Below, one piece after another: positions 1 to 6,732 of a stretch of 30,189 bases of DNA. A program made the translations under genes and the position numbers. Position 1 is the stretch's first letter, and the number at the start of each line of letters is the position of its first letter. A model generated the notes under the pieces. The model saw nothing but the letters and a program-made list of their open reading frames with translations, had not been told where the DNA came from and made no database searches. Origin of the DNA: a virus; the IMG/VR virus record IMGVR_UViG_3300032050_000572, positions 1 through 30,189 of that record; one strand, written 5' to 3'.

Positions 1-357
1 GAAATCTCACAAGAGTTTGATGAGAAGATTGATAAACAGATTGAGGATGTAGAGTATAAGTTCGCACAACTCAAATATTACCAAGAGTATCAGTTTAGCA
101 AAAAGATTACTAGGATTATTGAGGATATTGAGTATGCTCGCAAGAATGGAAGTTTTCCAGCAAAATTAGATTACTCTAAACTTACTGCGACTGGTGGTAA
201 TATTACTTCCAGTTTTGTGATTAAAGAAGGTGGTAAAGAAGTAGGATATTATACTTTTGGTAATGGGTATTTGAAGTATTATATGAATAAGAAACCGACT
301 GCGATTAGTCGTTGGTTTATGAAAAATTGTCTTTCTTTTGTATGGGTTGATGTATGA
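1..357 (+). CDS. Hypothetical protein, C-terminal 118 residues (5' end outside window)
   Basis: The frame is open from the first base and ends at TGA 355-357. The visible part starts with a charged, helix-prone stretch (residues 1-50, rich in Glu, Lys and Gln), followed by a Gly/Thr-rich middle and an aromatic C-terminus ending SFVWVDV. The start codon lies upstream of the window, so the full length is unknown. The stop overlaps the next start as ATGA, which places it in the same operon as the genes that follow. I do not recognise a domain. Coding status rests on the uninterrupted frame, the overlap and sensible residue composition. Confidence 0.75.
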   Translation, partial: EISQEFDEKIDKQIEDVEYKFAQLKYYQEYQFSKKITRIIEDIEYARKNGSFPAKLDYSKLTATGGNITSSFVIKEGGKEVGYYTFGNGYLKYYMNKKPTAISRWFMKNCLSFVWVDV

Positions 358-650
358 TGAATAATCCTCTCATAGAAAAATATAATGAACTCTACGGAAA
401 GAAAGAAGAACCAAAACCAGATTATTATAAGGGTGAAAAGTCATACGCAGAAGAACTGAAAAAACTTCGGGACACTTCAACTATTCCTGTTAGTAAAGTC
501 AAAACTTATGATATTAATAGTGTGAATGTTTCTTTTCATCAAGTCGTAGAACAAGTCAAAAAAGGTGAGGCAAAAGTATCCACTATGAGTGTGGAAATGG
601 ATATAATGTATGGAACAAAAATCACCTTTGAGGTTTATGTGGACACTTGA
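354..650 (+). CDS. Hypothetical protein, 98 aa, lysine-rich
   Basis: The start ATG overlaps the stop of the previous gene (ATGA); a second ATG follows directly at 357 and either may be used. The N-terminal half is hydrophilic with many Lys, Glu and Tyr (residues 7-40). The C-terminal half has alternating hydrophobic residues that suggest a small beta-sheet (residues 50-98). No catalytic motif, signal peptide or membrane segment is visible. The stop lies next to a promoter-like box beginning at 654, so transcription may be renewed after this gene. Function unknown. Confidence 0.8.
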   Translation: MMNNPLIEKYNELYGKKEEPKPDYYKGEKSYAEELKKLRDTSTIPVSKVKTYDINSVNVSFHQVVEQVKKGEAKVSTMSVEMDIMYGTKITFEVYVDT

Positions 651-653
651 AGA

Positions 654-697
654 ACTGGCACAGGGCATCTCCACAGGTGCTCCTTTTGCCTTATAAT
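654..697 (+). promoter_or_regulatory. Boxed promoter: ACTGGCACA ... TATAAT
   Basis: ACTGGCACA starts at 654 and TATAAT at 692, a spacing of 38. This matches the architecture repeated in the 7.1-12.6 kb island (box about 39 bp upstream of the -10). The -10 ends 21 nt before ATG 719, the same distance as for the island promoters. No TTGACA-like -35 is obvious. It is the only copy of this promoter type seen in the left operon. Confidence 0.6.
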
Positions 698-718
698 GAC
701 TTCATAAGAAACAAACCG

Positions 719-892
719 ATGGACTACGAAACTCACATAGACATCCACCAGTATTTCCCTGGTGATAGATTTTATTACAAACTCAAAGTCACAGATGTAA
801 TGAATATGGATTACTACTATGAGGGTAGTGCTCTAACTCTTGATAATGTTATGGAATGTATCCAACTTCACCTCAAACAACACCAGAACTGA
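719..892 (+). CDS. Hypothetical protein, 57 aa
   Basis: The frame can be extended upstream to TTG 647, but ATG 719 is preferred: a boxed promoter ends at 697, leaving a leader of the usual length, and the extension would translate the promoter itself. The product starts MDYETHIDIHQYF, has several Tyr residues and ends in a hydrophilic helix (LHLKQHQN). The stop TGA 890-892 is one base before the next ATG, so the two are probably translationally coupled. No family recognised. Confidence 0.7.
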   Translation: MDYETHIDIHQYFPGDRFYYKLKVTDVMNMDYYYEGSALTLDNVMECIQLHLKQHQN

Positions 893-893
893 A

Positions 894-1220
894 ATGACTA
901 TCAGAGAAACTGAACTTCTCAAACTCTTTTCCAAAGCAAACCAACTTGATTTAAGTGTTGAGGTTCGTGAGGACAAAGATGGTGATTATGTAATTCGTAT
1001 CTATGAAATGTTCCGTCCAGAAAACTTTGATGAAAAGGTAGTCATCACTCAAAAAGGTGAGAGTGATTGGAACAAGGGTAATTATTGTTTTGATGCTATG
1101 ATGGATGTTCTTGATGAAATGTTGGAAGAAAAACGACAAGAAGAAATCAAAGAACAAAAACGACAAGAACTTCTTGCTCGTTTGACTGATTTTGAAAAGG
1201 ACTTGCTTGGAGTAAAATGA
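894..1220 (+). CDS. Hypothetical protein, 108 aa, charged C-terminal helix
   Basis: I take ATG 894, directly after the previous stop, instead of the longer frame from 840, because the extension would be wholly inside the preceding gene. Residues 1-60 look like a small alpha/beta domain with acidic patches (VREDKDGDYVIRIYE). Residues 70-108 form a strongly charged Glu/Lys/Gln helix, probably coiled coil, ending in TDFEKDLLGVK. The stop overlaps the next start (ATGA at 1217). Function unknown. Confidence 0.75.
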   Translation: MTIRETELLKLFSKANQLDLSVEVREDKDGDYVIRIYEMFRPENFDEKVVITQKGESDWNKGNYCFDAMMDVLDEMLEEKRQEEIKEQKRQELLARLTDFEKDLLGVK

Positions 1221-1402
1221 TTGAACGAGTTAAATTCACACACATCACACGCACAATTGATCCCAAGACACGCATTCATTATCTTGATGCTGTTGATGAG
1301 AATGGATACCACTGGACTGCTCAAATGACCCACCAAGAAGAACCTTGGATTATCTACAAAGAAATTTGGAAAAAAGACCCACAGCAACCTTATGACGTTT
1401 GA
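1217..1402 (+). CDS. Hypothetical protein, 61 aa
   Basis: The start overlaps the upstream stop as ATGA, and the end overlaps the next gene by 11 nt. The sequence alternates beta-type segments (VKFTHITRTI, HYLDAVDENGYHW) with a Trp-containing C-terminal part and a basic KKDPQQPYDV tail. Its size and polarity fit a single small beta domain. I do not recognise it, and the call rests on operon geometry. Confidence 0.7.
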   Translation: MIERVKFTHITRTIDPKTRIHYLDAVDENGYHWTAQMTHQEEPWIIYKEIWKKDPQQPYDV

Positions 1403-1661
1403 AGAAATCCTAGAAGAATATGGGCAGGAAGTATTAGATACTTACTATGAACTCTTCCCAGATAAAAGTATTTCAAAGTTTCCTGACCGTTTCTGTGGTT
1501 TTGTTGGTGAGTATGAGGATTTTGTGTTAGACTGTTATCATTCAACTGGTAGTGATGAACTGGAAACACTTGAAGATTTTATGAATGGTGTATTCCAAGA
1601 GTATTATTACTACTGTGAAAAAACAGCAACAGGATTTGTATTTTATAATGAAGACCGATGA
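1392..1661 (+). CDS. ArdA-like acidic protein (single C-terminal-type domain), 89 aa
   Basis: The protein is very acidic and reads like the C-terminal half of ArdA antirestriction proteins: a helix ending in ELF, then FCGFVGEYEDFVLD, resembling the ArdA segment with YxGxFxSxEDFA, and a final Tyr-rich strand ending GFVFYNEDR where ArdA ends in a YVFR-type strand. Known ArdA proteins mimic bent B-form DNA and occupy type I restriction-modification enzymes in the cytoplasm. Typical ArdA is about 165 aa, so this would be a half-size form. The assignment is by eye from pattern and acidity. It could also be an unrelated acidic DNA mimic or an unknown protein. Confidence 0.5.
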   Translation: MTFEEILEEYGQEVLDTYYELFPDKSISKFPDRFCGFVGEYEDFVLDCYHSTGSDELETLEDFMNGVFQEYYYYCEKTATGFVFYNEDR

Positions 1662-2170
1662 CTGAAACCGACATCTCAAAAGTTCTTATAGAAGGAGACT
1701 ACGCAACCATTATGGGTGTGAAGTATAAGAGAGTAGAAGAACCAAAGACACCAGTAGAAGAAGCATATAAAGAAGTTTTCGGCAAGTATCCTGAAACTGG
1801 TTCAGATGCAACTAAATTTGATATTCAATCCTGGAATATCTTTCGGTATGGTTGGAATGCAGCAAAGGAGGATGGAGTGGTTGATGAACCTGAACATTAT
1901 GATGAAGTAGAATGGGATGAGAAAGATAATCCAAAACCTATGGATGAGGTTGTGAATAGGTTGGTGAAAAAATACGAAGCACAAAAACTTTTTAATAGAT
2001 TGGTAGATGAACTTGGTTATGATTTTGATGCTTGTAATGATGTTGTAGATTTGGTAGAAGATTGGTTGCCGAAAGAACAATCAGCAGCAGGAAGTCAGAA
2101 TGTAAATACTGAATTACTTGTGGATGGATTTAATCATTGTCTTGAAAAAATTAAGGGGATGCTACGATGA
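1658..2170 (+). CDS. Hypothetical protein, 170 aa, acidic
   Basis: It starts with an ATGA overlap with the ArdA-like gene and ends with one on the next gene. Three parts are visible: an N-terminal strand pair (residues 1-27), a middle segment with FDIQSWNIFRYGWNAAKED (about residues 52-73), and a C-terminal helical acidic part with DELGYDFDACNDVVDLVEDWL (about residues 117-137). No catalytic motif stands out. The FxxGWNAA element resembles a motif I recall from many small phage proteins of unknown role. Function unknown. Confidence 0.75.
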   Translation: MTETDISKVLIEGDYATIMGVKYKRVEEPKTPVEEAYKEVFGKYPETGSDATKFDIQSWNIFRYGWNAAKEDGVVDEPEHYDEVEWDEKDNPKPMDEVVNRLVKKYEAQKLFNRLVDELGYDFDACNDVVDLVEDWLPKEQSAAGSQNVNTELLVDGFNHCLEKIKGMLR

Positions 2171-2397
2171 GATACAATCCATTAGGTTGGGACAAATATA
2201 CTCAAAAACAAAGAAAGGAATGGTATCTCAAACCATTTGAAGAACAGCAAGAGATTATAAAACAATCATATCTTTCTCTTGTTGCTGATGAAAATGGTAA
2301 TCTGGATACTATGAAAATCCTTCAACTTATTATGGACTTGCAAGACAGGGTAGAAGACCTTGAAATAGAATGTGTGAGGAAAGAGTATTATGAATGA
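2167..2397 (+). CDS. Hypothetical protein, 76 aa, helical
   Basis: ATG 2167 overlaps the previous stop (ATGA). The N-terminus is rich in Trp, Lys and Gln (LGWDKYTQKQRKEWYLKPF), and the C-terminal half is a predicted amphipathic helix (MDLQDRVEDLEIECVRKE) with heptad-like Leu, Ile and Val spacing, so a short coiled coil is possible. It overlaps the next gene by 8 nt. No family recognised. Confidence 0.7.
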   Translation: MRYNPLGWDKYTQKQRKEWYLKPFEEQQEIIKQSYLSLVADENGNLDTMKILQLIMDLQDRVEDLEIECVRKEYYE

Positions 2398-2968
2398 AGA
2401 CATGCCGTGGGTTAGTCTCACACAAGAAGAAGTAGAAGAACTCCGCAACAAAAAACACGAACTCACTGAATACGGCAAACAGAGGTTGAAAGAACTTATC
2501 TACAAACAGGATATGAAAAAAATGGAAGATTCTGCAAAAGACCTTGTTCTTGAAAATCTTACGCACGAAGAGATGTTAGAAGAGGCAGCACGAAGAGAGG
2601 CAGAAAATAAGGCACTTGCTGCCCTTGATGAACTCTATGAGAAGCACGGTGATGCTATGCTGAAACTTGCTGAGATTGAGAAGGAAGAATGGGAAAGTAG
2701 AGAACGTGCTGATACTGTCCTGAGACGATATAATCACTTCTATAATGAAGAATGTTCTGGTCTTCCTCACGGTACACCAATCACCCCAGAACATATGCAG
2801 GCAATGACACTTGAATGTATGATTGATGCCCTCCGTTGTGAGAATATGAATGTTGAGTATAATGTGATTGATATTGAAGATATTAAGGATTTGATTACAC
2901 GATTGTATGAACAAGGTAATGAGTTTCTTGAACGAGTGAGAAAACTGAAGGAGGAAAATAATGGATAA
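2390..2968 (+). CDS. Hypothetical protein, 192 aa, long charged helices
   Basis: This is one of the larger products of the left operon. It is dominated by Glu/Lys/Arg-rich helical sequence (about residues 8-105) with a short Gly/Pro-containing linker (SGLPHGTPITPEHM, about 122-135) before a second helical region ending RVRKLKEENNG. The pattern suggests an elongated coiled-coil protein. An ATG at 2394 is out of this frame; 2390 is the start that gives the full open frame. A strong Shine-Dalgarno for the next gene lies in its last codons (GAAGGAGG, 2947-2954). Function unknown. Confidence 0.75.
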   Translation: MNEDMPWVSLTQEEVEELRNKKHELTEYGKQRLKELIYKQDMKKMEDSAKDLVLENLTHEEMLEEAARREAENKALAALDELYEKHGDAMLKLAEIEKEEWESRERADTVLRRYNHFYNEECSGLPHGTPITPEHMQAMTLECMIDALRCENMNVEYNVIDIEDIKDLITRLYEQGNEFLERVRKLKEENNG

Positions 2969-3251
2969 ACCATTCTATCGTTTCTTTGTGATTGATTACT
3001 TTGCGACTGGTGAAGGTAGATCTGTGTGGTTGCAAATCTGTCGTTATAATCTTGATGGAGAAAGAGATTATGAGTTCGCAAAATTTGCAAACTTTGTTAA
3101 TAATGATTATTATCTACGCGGGTGTGATGAACTTACAGAGCGAGAGTTTCTGGACAAATATACAAGGTTTATTCCCCATGTGATTGCTGATATGTTACAA
3201 AAGAAAACCATTGGTACATGGAAAACTCATTTACACTTTAACCTATCATGA
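2961..3251 (+). CDS. Hypothetical protein, 96 aa
   Basis: The start is well supported: GAAGGAGG at 2947-2954 lies 6 nt upstream of ATG 2961, the best Shine-Dalgarno in the left operon. The product is rich in Phe, Tyr and Arg, with beta-like segments (YRFFVIDYFATGEGRSVWLQICRY, split by turns) and a helical LTEREFLDKYTRFIP element. It overlaps the previous gene by 8 nt and the next by 4 nt. No domain recognised. Confidence 0.75.
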   Translation: MDKPFYRFFVIDYFATGEGRSVWLQICRYNLDGERDYEFAKFANFVNNDYYLRGCDELTEREFLDKYTRFIPHVIADMLQKKTIGTWKTHLHFNLS

Positions 3252-3514
3252 ACATCAAATTTACTGGACATCAATCAACTGATCGTGAAGTAGAACTTAC
3301 ACAACAAGAACTATTCCAACTCTTTGAGACCATGAAGCAAGAGTTCAGGGATCATATCACTTATGCGAGGTTCCGCAACATCTATTCTCCAACTAAAACT
3401 GAAAAGAACATTGTAGATTTTTGCAATTCTCATGGTGTTGATGTAGAATACGACAAGGATCGCATTGCTTTCTTTGATGCTATCCTAGACAACCTTAAAA
3501 ACCCATACCAATGA
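3248..3514 (+). CDS. Hypothetical protein, 88 aa
   Basis: The start overlaps the previous stop in ATGA. The N-terminus is a beta-type segment (MNIKFTGHQSTDREVELTQ), followed by helices (QELFQLFETMKQEFRDHI) and a C-terminal helix ending DAILDNLKNPYQ. The composition is soluble and mixed in charge. No motif points to a function. It ends in an ATGA overlap with the cysteine-rich gene. Confidence 0.7.
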   Translation: MNIKFTGHQSTDREVELTQQELFQLFETMKQEFRDHITYARFRNIYSPTKTEKNIVDFCNSHGVDVEYDKDRIAFFDAILDNLKNPYQ

Positions 3515-3726
3515 AACTTTGTAAAGATTGTAAGTATTATCGTCGGGATTGGGTCTCTCATTTATTTGGAATGGGACACCGACACGATACTTGCACTTCC
3601 CCAAATACTTCTACAAATCTTGTAACTGGTAATGAGAGCAGGTTCTGTGACATGCTCCGTGCTAAATGTTGGGAATCACTTGATTATTCTTGTGGTTCTG
3701 ATGGTAGGTTCTGGGAGGCAAAATGA
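3511..3726 (+). CDS. Cysteine-rich, probable zinc-binding small protein, 71 aa
   Basis: Six cysteines are present: C4 and C7 (CKDC), C28, C46, C53 and C61, plus histidines at 17, 23 and 25. The N-terminal CxxCKYYRRDW and the later TSPNTSTNLVTG and RFC elements resemble small cysteine-rich proteins I recall from myoviruses, which probably fold around a metal. The spacing suggests one zinc knuckle rather than a standard zinc finger. The partner and role are unknown. The gene overlaps both neighbours by 4 nt. Confidence 0.75.
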   Translation: MKLCKDCKYYRRDWVSHLFGMGHRHDTCTSPNTSTNLVTGNESRFCDMLRAKCWESLDYSCGSDGRFWEAK

Positions 3727-3908
3727 GTAGATTTATTGAAAACCCTGATGAAATCGTACTGGAAGAGGTGAAGTTGTTTCACTTGGAAAGTATGAATGAA
3801 CGCAGTCTGTGGGTTGGAATTTACACACAAGACGACAAGATCTACCACTTGAATATTTCTGCTGATAGTGATAGACTGAGATACTATTGGAGTAATGAAA
3901 CACCATGA
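3723..3908 (+). CDS. Hypothetical protein, 61 aa, beta-rich
   Basis: ATGA overlaps join it to the genes on both sides. The sequence alternates polar and hydrophobic residues (EIVLEEVKLFHLES, SLWVGIYTQDDKIYHLNIS), which suggests a small beta-sheet with acidic loops. No signal peptide and no cysteine are present. No family recognised. Confidence 0.7.
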   Translation: MSRFIENPDEIVLEEVKLFHLESMNERSLWVGIYTQDDKIYHLNISADSDRLRYYWSNETP

Positions 3909-4114
3909 ACTTCAAAGAACCAACAAAATTGGAACTCTTCATTGACGGATTTCATGACTTCTGGTATGCCTGGGATTGTTATGTTTCTGGAGACTATTGT
4001 GACTTCTGGGAAGCACTTTGTTCTGGGTGGTATGACGATTACATTTATCCTTATGATGATATATTTTACGGGCACATTTCTTCAAAAGAACGTAAACTGA
4101 GGTTAGCACAATGA
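3905..4114 (+). CDS. Hypothetical protein, 69 aa, aromatic and acidic
   Basis: This short product is unusually rich in Trp, Tyr, Phe and Asp: residues 12-52 include DGFHDFWYAWDCYVSGD and GWYDDYIYPYDDIFYG. Such acidic and aromatic composition occurs in DNA-mimic and anti-host proteins but is not diagnostic. The C-terminus turns basic (SSKERKLRLAQ). It overlaps neighbours by 4 nt on each side. Function unknown. Confidence 0.65.
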   Translation: MNFKEPTKLELFIDGFHDFWYAWDCYVSGDYCDFWEALCSGWYDDYIYPYDDIFYGHISSKERKLRLAQ

Positions 4115-4278
4115 AACTTTGCAACGTTATCTTTTTCTCTCTTATTGGTGTTTGTCTTGCTGGTATGGTCTACTCAAATATCAAACCAGATAAAACTGAA
4201 CAACATACTTCTACAGTATCTGGAACTTCTGGCGAATTAAACTGTACTGGAAGTTCTTGTGTAATTAAAGATAAATGA
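4111..4278 (+). CDS. Small exported or membrane-anchored protein, 55 aa
   Basis: The start ATG overlaps the previous stop, and TGA 4276-4278 overlaps the next ATG. Residues 1-26 form a typical hydrophobic N-terminal segment (MKLCNVIFFSLIGVCLAGMVYS). The remainder is polar and Ser/Thr-rich with two cysteines (LNCTGSSC) that could form a disulphide outside the cytoplasm. A lipobox is not convincing because the residue before C15 is Val. It may be a signal-peptide protein or a one-pass membrane protein. Role unknown. Confidence 0.65.
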   Translation: MKLCNVIFFSLIGVCLAGMVYSNIKPDKTEQHTSTVSGTSGELNCTGSSCVIKDK

Positions 4279-4616
4279 ATATTCATAAACTGATTATCTC
4301 AAATAAGTTTTTCCGTTATACTCCATTCTGGTGGTGGTATCGGTTGATTGGTCATGAAGGTTTTCGCTTTGATGACTATCATGTATGGGGAGAGTTTTGG
4401 AGTTCTCTAAATGCTGGATGGTTGGATATGAACTACAAATGGGAGTTTGAAAAGTTCTGGGGTAAAGGTGCAAAACCTGAAAAGATTATTCTATCAAAAG
4501 AAAACTTTGACGCTCTTGTTGATAGGTTGAATCAACCACCAGACCCAGAGGTAATGGAAAGGGTCAAAAGAGTTTTAGAACGTAAAGCACCATGGGACAG
4601 TAATTATGACGATTGA
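4275..4616 (+). CDS. Hypothetical protein, 113 aa, with DUF1778/TacA-antitoxin-like C-terminal tail
   Basis: Residues 1-60 are Trp/Phe-rich (FWWWYRLIGHEGF, WGEFWSSLNAGWLD) and unlike any domain I know. Residues about 70-106 read LSKENFDALVDRLNQPPDPE followed by a short helix and ERKAPWD. This resembles the C-terminal tail of DUF1778 (TacA) antitoxins, which in those proteins wraps and inhibits a GNAT-type toxin. The usual ribbon-helix-helix DNA-binding part is absent. The phage product might imitate the antitoxin, but the motif match is by eye and the inference is weak. It overlaps the next gene by 11 nt. Confidence 0.7.
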   Translation: MNIHKLIISNKFFRYTPFWWWYRLIGHEGFRFDDYHVWGEFWSSLNAGWLDMNYKWEFEKFWGKGAKPEKIILSKENFDALVDRLNQPPDPEVMERVKRVLERKAPWDSNYDD

Positions 4617-4752
4617 AGTAAATGAAGAACAAGACGGATCTCTCACTATCACCTGGGATGAAAATGATCCTAGGGAAAGTATTCTTAACACCTTCACCAA
4701 AGAAGACTTCATTAAGGTTATTTCCGAATATTTGGATAACCTGGAAAAGTAA
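4606..4752 (+). CDS. Hypothetical acidic protein, 48 aa
   Basis: ATG 4606 lies inside the end of the previous gene (11 nt overlap) and TAA is at 4750-4752. The protein starts MTIEVNEEQDGSLTITWD, a beta hairpin pattern, continues with ENDPRESILNTF, and ends in an amphipathic helix (KEDFIKVISEYLDNLEK). I recall small cyanophage proteins with this ITWDxNDP pattern, but know no function for them. The composition and frame support it as a real gene. Confidence 0.65.
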   Translation: MTIEVNEEQDGSLTITWDENDPRESILNTFTKEDFIKVISEYLDNLEK

Positions 4753-4777
4753 ATGAAATGTATTGAATGAAATGATC

Positions 4778-5149
4778 ATGAAAAAACTATTGTTGTTTGC
4801 TGCACTTCTTTTTTCAGTACCAGCATATGGTCAAAATGTCACTACATATCGACCATTTCGATATGAAACTCCATGTATTCTTGAGGCAGGTATTCAAACC
4901 TATCCTGACACTTGTGTTGTGATTGAAACTCGCGAAAAGGGCGGTTCTCTTCGCACTCGTAATATTTTCTCCAATAAACATGCTCTGACAATCAAAGGAC
5001 GATTTGATAAAGAACAAGGATATGTGACATGGGATAGTCACAATAAGTTTGAGTACAAATGGGAGTATAAAGTTGGTGGCAGTCAAGAACTTGGTGCATG
5101 GACCTATGTAATGCCTGGTTTCCTTGTACAAAATGTAAGTTGGGATTGA
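4778..5149 (+). CDS. Secreted protein with signal peptide, 123 aa
   Basis: From ATG 4778 the product begins MKKLLLFAALLFSVPAYGQ: two lysines, a hydrophobic core and a probable signal-peptidase I site after AYG. ATG 4772 and TTG 4763 are in-frame alternatives but only add residues before the lysines. The mature part is beta-rich with two cysteines near its start (about residues 33 and 46) and many Tyr and Trp. Export to the host periplasm or outer face is inferred. No enzymatic motif is visible. About 50 nt without a gene follow before the next start. Confidence 0.75.
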   Translation: MKKLLLFAALLFSVPAYGQNVTTYRPFRYETPCILEAGIQTYPDTCVVIETREKGGSLRTRNIFSNKHALTIKGRFDKEQGYVTWDSHNKFEYKWEYKVGGSQELGAWTYVMPGFLVQNVSWD

Positions 5150-5173
5150 ATCATTAAAATATCATAAACTGTA

Positions 5174-5180
5174 TTAAATA
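5174..5180 (+). promoter_or_regulatory. Possible T4-type late promoter TTAAATA
   Basis: TTAAATA lies 22 nt upstream of ATG 5203 in a short gap without ORFs. T4 late promoters are TATAAATA, and CTAAATA/NATAAATA variants are reported for marine cyanomyoviruses. This copy differs at one position from CTAAATA, so it is tentative. Confidence 0.35.
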
Positions 5181-5202
5181 GTAATAGAATAAGAGAATAG
5201 AC

Positions 5203-5373
5203 ATGGTTGTTCTCACTGCATCAACCATTATTACCTGTTCACAAGCTTTGAATATCATTTACCGTATTCAAAGAGTTGTTGGATTAACTGAAGTTCAAAA
5301 AACAGAAATAGTCCAAGAAATCCGAAAAGTTATTCCTTTCTGCCCCGTTACAATTAAACAAGATGGAAAATGA
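5203..5373 (+). CDS. Hypothetical protein, 56 aa
   Basis: The product begins MVVLTASTIITCSQALNII and ends FCPVTIKQDGK. The first 25 residues are hydrophobic and might act as a membrane or signal segment, but there is no N-terminal charge. The middle (GLTEVQKTEIVQEIRKVIP) is a helix. I recall similar short proteins (TASTIITC, then GLTxxQKTEI) in other cyanophages, with no known role. It overlaps the following gene by 11 nt. Confidence 0.65.
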   Translation: MVVLTASTIITCSQALNIIYRIQRVVGLTEVQKTEIVQEIRKVIPFCPVTIKQDGK

Positions 5374-5536
5374 ATCTCAAGAAACTAAATGGAATCGTGG
5401 ACTTGATTTGTTTGTCGAATCAGTACATAAACCAGATTCTGAATTGAGACAATGTGCTCATAATCAAGAGTGTTATAATGAACTTATGGCAGTACGGGAT
5501 ACTGTCTTAGAATATCTGAAAACACTAAGAAAATGA
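5363..5536 (+). CDS. Hypothetical protein, 57 aa
   Basis: ATG 5363 is embedded in the last codons of the previous gene, and TGA 5534-5536 overlaps the next ATG. The sequence is soluble and mostly helical, with two cysteines (LRQCAHNQECYNEL) seven residues apart, and a C-terminal helix LEYLKTLRK. Nothing identifies a function. Size, frame and overlaps make it a credible gene. Confidence 0.6.
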   Translation: MENESQETKWNRGLDLFVESVHKPDSELRQCAHNQECYNELMAVRDTVLEYLKTLRK

Positions 5537-5772
5537 GCACAAATTACATATACTTTATTATATTCTTTTGTATTGCATATTTGATTCTTACCGATCAATC
5601 AGTTGCAAGAGGATTTTATATGCTCACTCAACTTGCAAGAGTACAATATGAAAAGACAAAGTGGTGGATATTACATAATCCTGCCAATCCAATTGTAAAG
5701 TATATCATGTGGAGACGCGCATATAAACTTGCCAAAGAGTTGCAGCAAGAGATAGAATTAAGAAATAAATAA
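5533..5772 (+). CDS. Single-pass membrane protein, 79 aa
   Basis: One N-terminal hydrophobic segment (residues 4-20, YIYFIIFFCIAYLILTD) is followed by a basic cytoplasmic-type region with YEKTKWWILHNPANPIVKY and MWRRAYKLAKELQQE. I recall proteins with the pattern EKTKWWxxxNP and KYxMWRR from many cyanomyoviruses, all without a known function. With one membrane segment and a basic tail a holin is not excluded, but no lysis gene is visible nearby. It overlaps the previous stop by ATGA. Confidence 0.75.
   Translation: MSTNYIYFIIFFCIAYLILTDQSVARGFYMLTQLARVQYEKTKWWILHNPANPIVKYIMWRRAYKLAKELQQEIELRNK
5764..5771 (+). promoter_or_regulatory. Possible late promoter AATAAATA
   Basis: AATAAATA fits NATAAATA, the cyanophage variant of the T4 late promoter. 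It lies at the very end of the membrane-protein gene and 21 nt before ATG 5793. The AT-rich surroundings make a chance match possible. Confidence 0.4.
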
Positions 5773-5792
5773 ACATTATTTGAATAACACAC

Positions 5793-6110
5793 ATGCTCTC
5801 TACGCAATATCGCCTTCGCCTTGAGGCAATCTGTGATAAAATCGCAATGCATGAAGAAGTAAGTTTAGAGGATATGATATGGGCAGAGAAGTTAGCAAAA
5901 TCAAATCGTTCTGCTGCAACTATTCTAAGACAAGCAAGAAGACGTGCTGCTAATCCAAATATGCAAGAAGGGAGTTTGGACGACTTCATGAATGCATTAG
6001 ATTTAGGTGATCCCGATCCCTCAAATCATAGAACAAATTTCAATAGTGCAGACGATATAATTGATTTCTTCACAGGCGACAAACCCGACGATTGGAGACA
6101 AAGAGATTAA
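5793..6110 (+). CDS. Conserved cyanophage-type hypothetical protein, 105 aa
   Basis: The N-terminal two-thirds are helical, with Arg-rich segments (STQYRLRLEAICDKI, ILRQARRRAANPNM). The C-terminus is acidic with DDFMNALDLGDPDPSNHRT and a final IIDFFTGDKPDDWRQRD. I recall the LGDPDPSNHR element from small cyanomyovirus proteins of unknown role. A late-type promoter sequence precedes it. The basic helix and acidic tail could suit a structural or nucleic-acid-associated role, but that is a guess. Confidence 0.75.
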   Translation: MLSTQYRLRLEAICDKIAMHEEVSLEDMIWAEKLAKSNRSAATILRQARRRAANPNMQEGSLDDFMNALDLGDPDPSNHRTNFNSADDIIDFFTGDKPDDWRQRD

Positions 6111-6123
6111 ATGAGTGTGAGTC

Positions 6124-6606
6124 ATGAATGGTATAACGATACAACCAAATACCAGTATCTTGGTATTAAACTCTTCCTATGAACCATTAAACATAACCAG
6201 TTGGAAAAGAGCAATAGTTCTTCTCTTAAAAGAAAAGGCACAGATATTATCGAATAGAGTCATACGCCTTTTAAGTTATGTGAAAGTACCATTTTCTAAG
6301 ATTGTTATGAACAAACCATCAAGATCAATGATCTACAAGAGAGATAATCATACTTGTCAATATTGCGAATCTACACAACGATTGACAATTGATCATGTTA
6401 TTCCTAAATGTAGAGGTGGAGAAGATACATGGGAAAATCTTGTAGTAGCATGTAGTTCTTGTAATACAAAGAAAGGTAATACTCTATTAGAACAAACCAA
6501 TATGAGGTTAATTCGCAAACCAAGAGCACCTTATAATAAGATGCAATTCCTATTGAATGATTGTAAGATTAAAGAATGGAAAGAATATACTATTGAACAA
6601 TTATGA
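6124..6606 (+). CDS. HNH endonuclease, 160 aa
   Basis: A full HNH nuclease core is visible: zinc ligands C78 and C81 (CQYC), catalytic D90-H91 (IDHVIPK), the RGGEDTWENL segment with N105, and C110/C113 with N114 (CSSCNTKKGNT). The N-terminal part (SILVLNSSYEPLNITSWKRAIVLL) is typical of the stand-alone HNH proteins found in cyanobacteria and many other bacteria. Such enzymes cut double-stranded DNA with a metal ion. In phages they act as homing-type nucleases or in host DNA breakdown, and which applies here cannot be told. It lies at the edge of a non-coding region. The complete motif suggests it is active. Confidence 0.93.
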   Translation: MNGITIQPNTSILVLNSSYEPLNITSWKRAIVLLLKEKAQILSNRVIRLLSYVKVPFSKIVMNKPSRSMIYKRDNHTCQYCESTQRLTIDHVIPKCRGGEDTWENLVVACSSCNTKKGNTLLEQTNMRLIRKPRAPYNKMQFLLNDCKIKEWKEYTIEQL

Positions 6607-6732
6607 CTAAAAATGCTTATTTTATGGTAAAAAACAATTAAATTAATTAATAAATGTATTTTTAAATATGTTTGTGTGATTTATCTCTTATAATGTTATC
6701 GTTATATTGTTAGAGAGTCTCTGAGTTCTTTA

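Noticed and set aside
477-1387. Minus-strand frames at 477-674, 951-1166 and 1082-1387
   Set aside because: They mirror + strand genes joined by ATGA overlaps and have Phe/Ile-rich composition typical of shadows of acidic AT-rich genes.
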